A stretch of DNA of 36,596 nt from Bacteroidales bacterium. Lineage in GTDB: Bacteria > Bacteroidota > Bacteroidia > Bacteroidales > Marinilabiliaceae. Location: assembly GCA_017417385.1 (NCBI GenBank), contig JAFPZF010000051.1:1-36596 (forward strand), given 5' to 3'. Position 1 is the first letter of the stretch. Every line of letters starts with the position of its first letter. Positions 31,688 through 36,596 of this stretch are shown here, piece by piece. The notes beneath the pieces were generated by a model that had not been told where the DNA came from, ran no database searches, and worked only from the letters and a program-made list of their open reading frames with translations. Position numbers and translations under genes: made by a program.

Positions 31688-34441
31688 CTAGAAGTTGAAA
31701 TCGACGCCAAAGGTGTACGTGCCACCAATCTTGTCTGCATAGGCAAACTCCTGCGCCTCTGTATTGAAGAGGTTATGCGCATTCGCGAAGATCTCTATCC
31801 GTGAGTCTGGCTTGTAGCCGACCTTGAGGTTCAGCGTGAAGCGGTTGTCGAGCTCCTTCTCGCCATACGAGAATCGGAATGTGCGCTTGCCTAGGAAGTT
31901 GGCAAAACCAGAGACTGACAGATTTGGCATCGGCTTGAAGATGAGGCCGAGCATCCCGTAGAACGATGGCGACGCCTTGTGCTCATAGCCGTTCTCTCGC
32001 TCCGGCTCGGTGAAGACCGACGAGCCGAAGAAGAAGTCTGAATTGGACTTCTGTATGTCGTACGCCTCAGCATACTTGGTCAGGAAGCCCGGCGTCTGCA
32101 TGAAATACGCGGCTGCCTGAGTCGCATCCATGCCATTCTCCGCTGCGTATGCGTTGACGTCGTCGAGGAAGTCCTTGACGGCCGCTCCACTGATGATGCC
32201 TTTGTAGAGGGCCTGCGTCGCCGCTCCAAGCTGGGTCGCCAAACTTGCGTTTCGGTTGTACATGAAGTAGTTGTCTATCTTGGTCTTCTGGAAGTTGATG
32301 TTGACCTTCGCTATGAGCTTCGCCGAGACGATGTAGTCCATGTTCATCGAGAGGCCCATCTGCTTGACCTGGAACGGCAGGTTGTTGTACTTCAGGTACG
32401 CCCTGGTCTCCATCTTGGGATATACGAGGCCTCCTCCTATCTGTGCCGGCGTGAGCTTGCCCTGCATCGCTGCTCCCGTCACGAGCGCCTGAGCAAGGTC
32501 GTTGCCATCGATGGCGAACATGGACCTGTCCGACATCAGCGCTCCATAGTCCTCAGAGTACGAGTAGAATACCTCGGCATCGAGGAGGAGATTCGAGGTC
32601 GGACGCCAGCGATAGCCGAGCTCTACATTGTCGATATGGACGAGGTCTGCATCTCCATTACCCTGGAACACTATGCGTGCTGGGAGCATGTTGGTGCGGA
32701 GCCACTGATACTTGGCGGTGGTGTTGATGAGGCAACCACTGCGGTTCGCACGCCCATACACGAGACGTATGAAGTTGTTGTCGTTGATGTTGTAGTTGAT
32801 GGCAAACTGCCACGACGGATTCCACTTGTCTGGCATTCGCGTCTTGTCACTACGGAACGCTCCGATGACTCGGAAGTTGTCTGTCTTGTAGTCAAGGCGG
32901 AGGCTCGGTCCGACGCTGTAGATGTGTGCAGACATGTCAAAGAAGCCATACAACCTACCCTTGTCCTCCGGGACTGCCGAGCCCGGCTTCTCGTAGTGCC
33001 AACTATAGGCCTCGTAGATGTTGGCGGCCGAGTGGGTCGGGTCGTTGAACACGGGCACGTAGTTCTCGAACTTTATCCACTCATAGCTTATGCCCGGCTT
33101 GACGCTCAGGTTCCCCGCCTTGATGGTGTACTCTGCGTTCCCGTTCAGCGTCCGCTCGTAAACCTTGAAACCCGGAAATCCCTTGACATAGTCCTGACTG
33201 CCAGCACAATAACCGACGTTGACCTGAAGGTCCGAGATGCTCCCCTGCATGTTGACGTACGACTTCTTCCCGATTCGCGACGAATAGGGATACACATCCT
33301 CCTGCACGTCAGAGATGAGAGCCGAGGAGTTGACGTAGCCGCCCGTGAGGTCAAATCGGACGTCTGCAGACGGGGTGATGCTGATGTAACCGTTGATGCC
33401 GACATTCTTGCGAGAGAAATTGAGGTCGTCGAACTGCTCTGATATCTTCGTGATCGGCTCCGTGGTGTTGAACATGTTGCCAGACTTCACCGTCCTGAAG
33501 CGCTCCATCTCTTCGGTGCTCATCCACTCCTCCCCCTGAGAGAGGCGTATCTTGCCCTCCTGGAGCCACTGCTGTATCTGCGCGTCGGTGACGCTTGTGC
33601 TGCGCGTCGTGTTGAGCAGCTCGTCGTCGATGACGTAATACCGGTCGTCAAAGGTCGGCGTCGTCGGCAGGAGGAATGTCTCACGCCCGCGAGTCTGGAC
33701 GTTGAAGGTGAGCCCCGTGGCGAACTTGCCGTCTTTCCATGTCTTGCGGAGGCCAATGTCTCCGACCATCGTGCGGTTGTTGCCCATCTGTATGTTACCA
33801 GATACGTTGGTCGTGCCGAGGTCTGGCTTATGCGTGATGATATTTATGACGCCCGTCACTGCGTTCGAGCCGTAGAGCGCCCCGCAGGCTCCACGCACGA
33901 CCTCTATCCTCTCGACATCCTCTATGGAGATAGGCAACAGGTCGGTCGTAAGCGCTGCTATACTGTACGCATACATCGGACGACCATCGAGGAGTAGCAA
34001 TGTATTGGAGTTCTCTGAGTAGAGAATCATGTTGTTGTCCGGGATGTTGTTTAGTCCTCGGATCTGTACGTCGAAGTTGCCCGGTGTCTTCTCTGAGACT
34101 ATCATGCCTGGTATCAGTCGGAACGCCTCTTCAATAGAAAGTATTCCGTAAGTCCGCATCTCGTCCTTCGTTATGACCGTTGTCGACAGTGGCGAGCGGA
34201 ACGCATCCTCCTCTGTCTTCGAGGCCGAAGACACGTTTTTGTTCATTATGAGAGCAAAAAGGTCATTGACGCTGGAGACGCCGAGCAGCTCGACGGCCGC
34301 CATGATGTCCTCCAGCGGCAGCTCGGAGAGCTCTTCCGTGCTCATGTTCAATATCTGCTCTCGGGTGAGATTGCTTTGGGCATTCGCATCGAAGCATAGC
34401 ACCGCGGCGAGCAACATTGAGATAATTGGCTTGGTTTTCAT
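31688..34441 (-). CDS. TonB-dependent outer-membrane receptor
   Basis: The 917-residue protein has a signal peptide (about 1-22). A short helical segment with TREQILNMSTEELSELP comes next. The plug domain shows EEAFRLIPGMIV, VQIRGLNN, LLLLDGRPMYAYS, VERIEVVRGACGALYGSNA and VTGVINIITHK. The rest is a 22-stranded barrel ending in the aromatic GVDFNF. It imports a substrate with TonB energy; the plug resembles CirA/BtuB-like receptors, and there is no SusD partner, so a siderophore, cobamide or similar small ligand is more likely than a glycan. The substrate cannot be told from sequence. Confidence 0.95.
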   Translation of the reverse strand: MKTKPIISMLLAAVLCFDANAQSNLTREQILNMSTEELSELPLEDIMAAVELLGVSSVNDLFALIMNKNVSSASKTEEDAFRSPLSTTVITKDEMRTYGILSIEEAFRLIPGMIVSEKTPGNFDVQIRGLNNIPDNNMILYSENSNTLLLLDGRPMYAYSIAALTTDLLPISIEDVERIEVVRGACGALYGSNAVTGVINIITHKPDLGTTNVSGNIQMGNNRTMVGDIGLRKTWKDGKFATGLTFNVQTRGRETFLLPTTPTFDDRYYVIDDELLNTTRSTSVTDAQIQQWLQEGKIRLSQGEEWMSTEEMERFRTVKSGNMFNTTEPITKISEQFDDLNFSRKNVGINGYISITPSADVRFDLTGGYVNSSALISDVQEDVYPYSSRIGKKSYVNMQGSISDLQVNVGYCAGSQDYVKGFPGFKVYERTLNGNAEYTIKAGNLSVKPGISYEWIKFENYVPVFNDPTHSAANIYEAYSWHYEKPGSAVPEDKGRLYGFFDMSAHIYSVGPSLRLDYKTDNFRVIGAFRSDKTRMPDKWNPSWQFAINYNINDNNFIRLVYGRANRSGCLINTTAKYQWLRTNMLPARIVFQGNGDADLVHIDNVELGYRWRPTSNLLLDAEVFYSYSEDYGALMSDRSMFAIDGNDLAQALVTGAAMQGKLTPAQIGGGLVYPKMETRAYLKYNNLPFQVKQMGLSMNMDYIVSAKLIAKVNINFQKTKIDNYFMYNRNASLATQLGAATQALYKGIISGAAVKDFLDDVNAYAAENGMDATQAAAYFMQTPGFLTKYAEAYDIQKSNSDFFFGSSVFTEPERENGYEHKASPSFYGMLGLIFKPMPNLSVSGFANFLGKRTFRFSYGEKELDNRFTLNLKVGYKPDSRIEIFANAHNLFNTEAQEFAYADKIGGTYTFGVDFNF

Positions 34442-34566
34442 GTCAGTTAACTGATTATTTGTTAGCTTCTTCTCACCGATATGCTTTTTCGTTTTCGCTC
34501 TGGCTGCTTCTCATGTCTGGCAGCGGAGGCGTAGCTCATACGTATCGCGACCACATCGGTAGTCCC

Positions 34567-34598
34567 CAAAGGTAAGGCGTTTATATCAGAAATACAAA
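34567..34598 (-). promoter_or_regulatory. Promoter of the TonB receptor gene
   Basis: On the minus strand TTTG (34598-34595) and TACCTTTG (34574-34567) are 20 nt apart and match both elements exactly. The leader to the ATG at 34441 is about 120 nt and contains no riboswitch that I recognise. Confidence 0.82.
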
Positions 34599-34754
34599 TA
34601 ATACTTGATATTTATAGACACCTTTAAACACAATACGTTGTCTTGCGCTAAAATCACCCCTTGGGTTAGACCTGTATTAGCCCTGTTATAGTCCAAACTG
34701 CCTTTTCGACACCTCCGACCCACTAATTCCTCATTTGTTCCTCCTCTCTGCACC

Positions 34755-34785
34755 AAAAAAAAGCCCCAGCCTTCCGACTGGAATC
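34755..34785 (-). terminator. Terminator of the minus-strand gene ending at 34949
   Basis: On the minus strand CCAGTC pairs with GGCTGG around GGAA (34781-34766), extended by G.T pairs, and is followed by eight T (34762-34755). Confidence 0.85.
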
Positions 34786-34799
34786 CCTCTATTTCTATT

Positions 34800-34948
34800 C
34801 ACCATTAAACGAGGCTCCTAATCCCTCATTCCTAACTCCGTTGAGCGGGATTTGCAATCCCGCTCCATGGAGTATAAGCATCTGTGATGCGCTTTTCTTC
34901 AAATTCATCCGATCCCTCCGACATCCCCTAATTGCCAATTGCCAATTC
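34800..34948. repeat. Intergenic repeats: AATTCCTAAT-type units and a perfect 10-bp inverted repeat
   Basis: GAGCGGGATT (34843-34852) and AATCCCGCTC (34856-34865) form a perfect stem with loop TGC. Units of the AATTGCCAATT/CCTAATTCC type occur at 34813-34835 and 34928-34962, the latter reaching into the end of the next gene. No gene is seen in 34442-34948. Confidence 0.6.
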
Positions 34949-35539
34949 CTAATTCCTAATTGTTTTGTCTCTCATCCCATACAGACTGGTAAACGAGCTC
35001 ACCGCAAACAGCAGGACGAATATCACTATGTTCCACACTACATACATCCCGCCGTCCAGGTTCGCGATGTCATAAAGGTCTTCACAGCACTTCTGCCCCG
35101 CCTTCTGGAAGTTCATCCCCCCGTAGTGCATCAAGACCCAGACACATAGTGCTCCGCATAGAGACGCATTCACTATGTTCGCTATGTTCCTCCGCCTCAC
35201 TGTAGCTATTATCGATAGTACCAGCAATATCCCCGGCTGCACGTACAGGTTCAACATTGTGCTCGTCTCGAGATACCTCAACCCCAACGGGACAGCCACG
35301 TCGCATATCATCGCACAGCATAGATTGAACGCCCCCTGTAATACAGAGGTCTGTGGCATGAATAACGCCGTGAGGAACAGTATCGGGATGCACAGCAACG
35401 GACTGTACCACCTCCTCAGCGCTACTATGCAGATTATGCTCAGCGCCACCGCTACGACCGAGCCGTAAAAGAAATACACTCCGACCGCCGGCTCTATACC
35501 CTCCGATGCCTTTAGCATCTTGCAAATCTCTTCTATCAT
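34949..35539 (-). CDS. Polytopic membrane protein of unknown function
   Basis: The 196-residue protein has about five hydrophobic helices (near 20-40, 47-65, 70-95, 100-115, 160-185), with CNL and CxxMICDV cysteines in the middle. I do not recognise a family. Its last codons (ATT AGG AAT TAG) are made by an interspersed repeat unit, as in the DUF2752-like gene. A copy of the CTAATTTCTAGAA motif lies about 50 nt before its start. Confidence 0.72.
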   Translation of the reverse strand: MIEEICKMLKASEGIEPAVGVYFFYGSVVAVALSIICIVALRRWYSPLLCIPILFLTALFMPQTSVLQGAFNLCCAMICDVAVPLGLRYLETSTMLNLYVQPGILLVLSIIATVRRRNIANIVNASLCGALCVWVLMHYGGMNFQKAGQKCCEDLYDIANLDGGMYVVWNIVIFVLLFAVSSFTSLYGMRDKTIRN

Positions 35540-35584
35540 GTCTCTGTCTTTTATGCTGTTATGGAATTATCTTGAAATTAAGGG

Positions 35585-35607
35585 GAGTTCTAGAAATTAG
35601 GTTTTCC
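35585..35607. repeat. Solo copy of the hairpin-array end motif
   Basis: Read on the minus strand this is GGGAAAACCTAATTTCTAGAA, given here by its core AAAACCTAATTTCTAGAA. The same core ends the hairpin arrays at 15556-15573 and near 36299-36315, but here no hairpin units follow. Confidence 0.75.
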
Positions 35608-35608
35608 C

Positions 35609-36220
35609 TTAATAGATCCTCCTGACCTTGCTACTCTCCATCAGATCCACCGGCGCCACCATCGGGTCGTCCATCTTCATCCCCCTCTTCTTTATCTCGT
35701 TCTTTATCTTGTCCGATACGTGTGTCAGGAGGTACGACTTCATCGGCTTCGGCTCGCTCAGCTCCTCGCCCGTGATGTCCTTGTATATCAGCCACGCCAG
35801 CTCCGAGCAGTACACCTTCCCGTTGTTGAATCTGAACTGCAGGTCGTATGGTTTCCCGAGGTACTTGCTGTAGTTGACCTTTATCTTCTTCCCCTCGAAC
35901 GCCTTCGGTCTGACTATCGCATACACGCCTTTGTCCCTCGCTATCCAGTCCTTCATCGGTATCACCTGGCACGTCTTCCACGCCTCCACTACGTGTGGCT
36001 TCCCGTCCTTCATCACGACGACTCCGCAGTGTGTCCACCTGCTCATCGTCGCCGCCTTGATCATTGGCGACTGCCGCCCGTGTGTCTCCTGGAATATTAT
36101 GTCTCCCTCCTTCGGCTCGTAGCTCCCCGCATAGTTCACGACTGGACCGAAGAGTGCGAACGCCTTTACCCCGACGAGGACTGCTATCACTATCGCTGCT
36201 ATTACCAATACCCTTTTCAT
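35609..36220 (-). CDS. YiiX-like NlpC/P60 (permuted papain-fold) cysteine hydrolase
   Basis: The 203-residue protein has a hydrophobic N-terminal helix (about 3-23), so it is exported or membrane-anchored. It contains EGDIIFQETHG, RWTHCGVVV with the catalytic His, and VYCSELAWLIYK with the catalytic Cys, the order typical of the circularly permuted YiiX/YebB (DUF830) group. These enzymes act on amide or ester bonds in lipids or peptidoglycan; the substrate is unknown. The hairpin array ends about 75 nt upstream of its start. Confidence 0.88.
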   Translation of the reverse strand: MKRVLVIAAIVIAVLVGVKAFALFGPVVNYAGSYEPKEGDIIFQETHGRQSPMIKAATMSRWTHCGVVVMKDGKPHVVEAWKTCQVIPMKDWIARDKGVYAIVRPKAFEGKKIKVNYSKYLGKPYDLQFRFNNGKVYCSELAWLIYKDITGEELSEPKPMKSYLLTHVSDKIKNEIKKRGMKMDDPMVAPVDLMESSKVRRIY

Positions 36221-36296
36221 ATTCTCTAGCTTTATATTGTTTATGTTCTTGTTGTTTCTTCTTGTTTCCGAGGCTTCTACATCTGCTTTAGGGGGT

Positions 36297-36596
36297 CTCT
36301 AGAAATTAGGTTTTTCACTTGTGCGATTAAGCGAGCGCAATGAGCTTGCTCATATTGCCGAGCGTGAGCACATGAGGCGAAGCCAACATTCCGATTAAGC
36401 GAGAGCAATGTGCTTGCACAAATTGCCGAGCGTGAGGAATGAAGACAAAGTCAAGGCGCATGAGACTTTGAATACCTGAGTGTACTGGAGGAGACCTTTC
36501 GAGCAAGCGAGTGCATACTTTCGATTAAGCGAATGCAGAACGAGCTTGCTCGTTATGCTGAGCGTAAGAAAGTAAGACGCTAGTCAATGGAGCTTG
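36297..36596 (-). repeat. Second hairpin-repeat array, inverted copy, runs off the window
   Basis: Read on the minus strand it ends with CTCGCTTAATCGCACAAGTG and AAAAACCTAATTTCTAGA like the array at 15.2-15.6 kb. The units seen are ATGAG/CTCAT, TGTG/CACA, AACGAG/CTCGTT and the beginning of GGAG/CTCC, all with the CAAG loop. The unit order differs from the first array, so modules have been shuffled. Confidence 0.88.

Noticed and set aside
32636-33442. 268-residue frame antisense to the TonB receptor
   Set aside because: Shadow of the receptor gene; no recognisable motif.
15575-36297. The two inverted arrays as ends of one 20-kb mobile element
   Set aside because: The enclosed genes include polA, frr and argBEH, which are housekeeping genes; independent copies of a repeat are simpler.

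Overview
The window is chromosomal DNA of a member of the Bacteroidota, most likely order Bacteroidales. The evidence is the promoter type (TAnnTTTG -7 boxes upstream of many genes), a BspA-like leucine-rich-repeat protein with a type IX secretion-like C-terminus, a TonB-dependent receptor, TlpA-type lipoproteins, a DcuB-type C4-dicarboxylate carrier typical of succinate producers, and a mutL neighbourhood and arg gene order of Bacteroidales type. I cannot name a genus.

Layout. 1-5.9 kb is an accessory block: the tail of an unknown gene, a large reverse transcriptase-nitrilase fusion of the defence-associated RT (DRT/UG1-like) kind, a 16-repeat LRR surface protein, and a secreted protein of unknown function, closed by a terminator. 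6.2-8.4 kb is a run of five small membrane proteins: one zinc-ribbon/TM2, three tandem zinc-ribbon/dispanin (CD225) paralogues, and one DUF2752-like. An initiator tRNA-Met follows. 8.9-14.2 kb is a compact + strand cluster: Dabb protein, small membrane protein, mutL, two rhomboid proteases, and a membrane-anchored EEP phosphatase/nuclease. An OmpA-family glycine-zipper lipoprotein with its own promoter and terminator comes next, then an array of CAAG-loop hairpin repeats, then an uncharacterised protein.

From 16.7 kb polA lies on the minus strand; a conserved hypothetical gene and frr lie on the plus strand. At 21.6-22.2 kb a promoter precedes about 190 nt of sequence that folds into an elaborate RNA (several stems and a 9-bp loop-loop interaction), followed by a small XRE-like HTH gene. 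Two exported proteins follow. The minus strand then carries dcuB and, read in the opposite coordinate order, the tight cluster argB-argE-argH-lipoprotein-tlpA-like-lpxH-DUF4870-like, which couples arginine synthesis with envelope functions. Upstream of argB is a stand-alone TonB-dependent receptor with a textbook promoter, and then two more minus-strand envelope genes. The window ends inside a second, inverted copy of the hairpin-repeat array.

The observations that most deserve follow-up are the structured RNA at 21648-21837 beside the HTH gene, the covarying CAAG-loop hairpin arrays with shared end motifs (15.2-15.6 kb and 36.3 kb to the end, plus solo ends at 6.68 and 35.59 kb), the RT-nitrilase gene and its unknown upstream partner, and the degenerate active sites of MutL and the TlpA-like protein. 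All functional calls come from reading motifs; no database search was possible.
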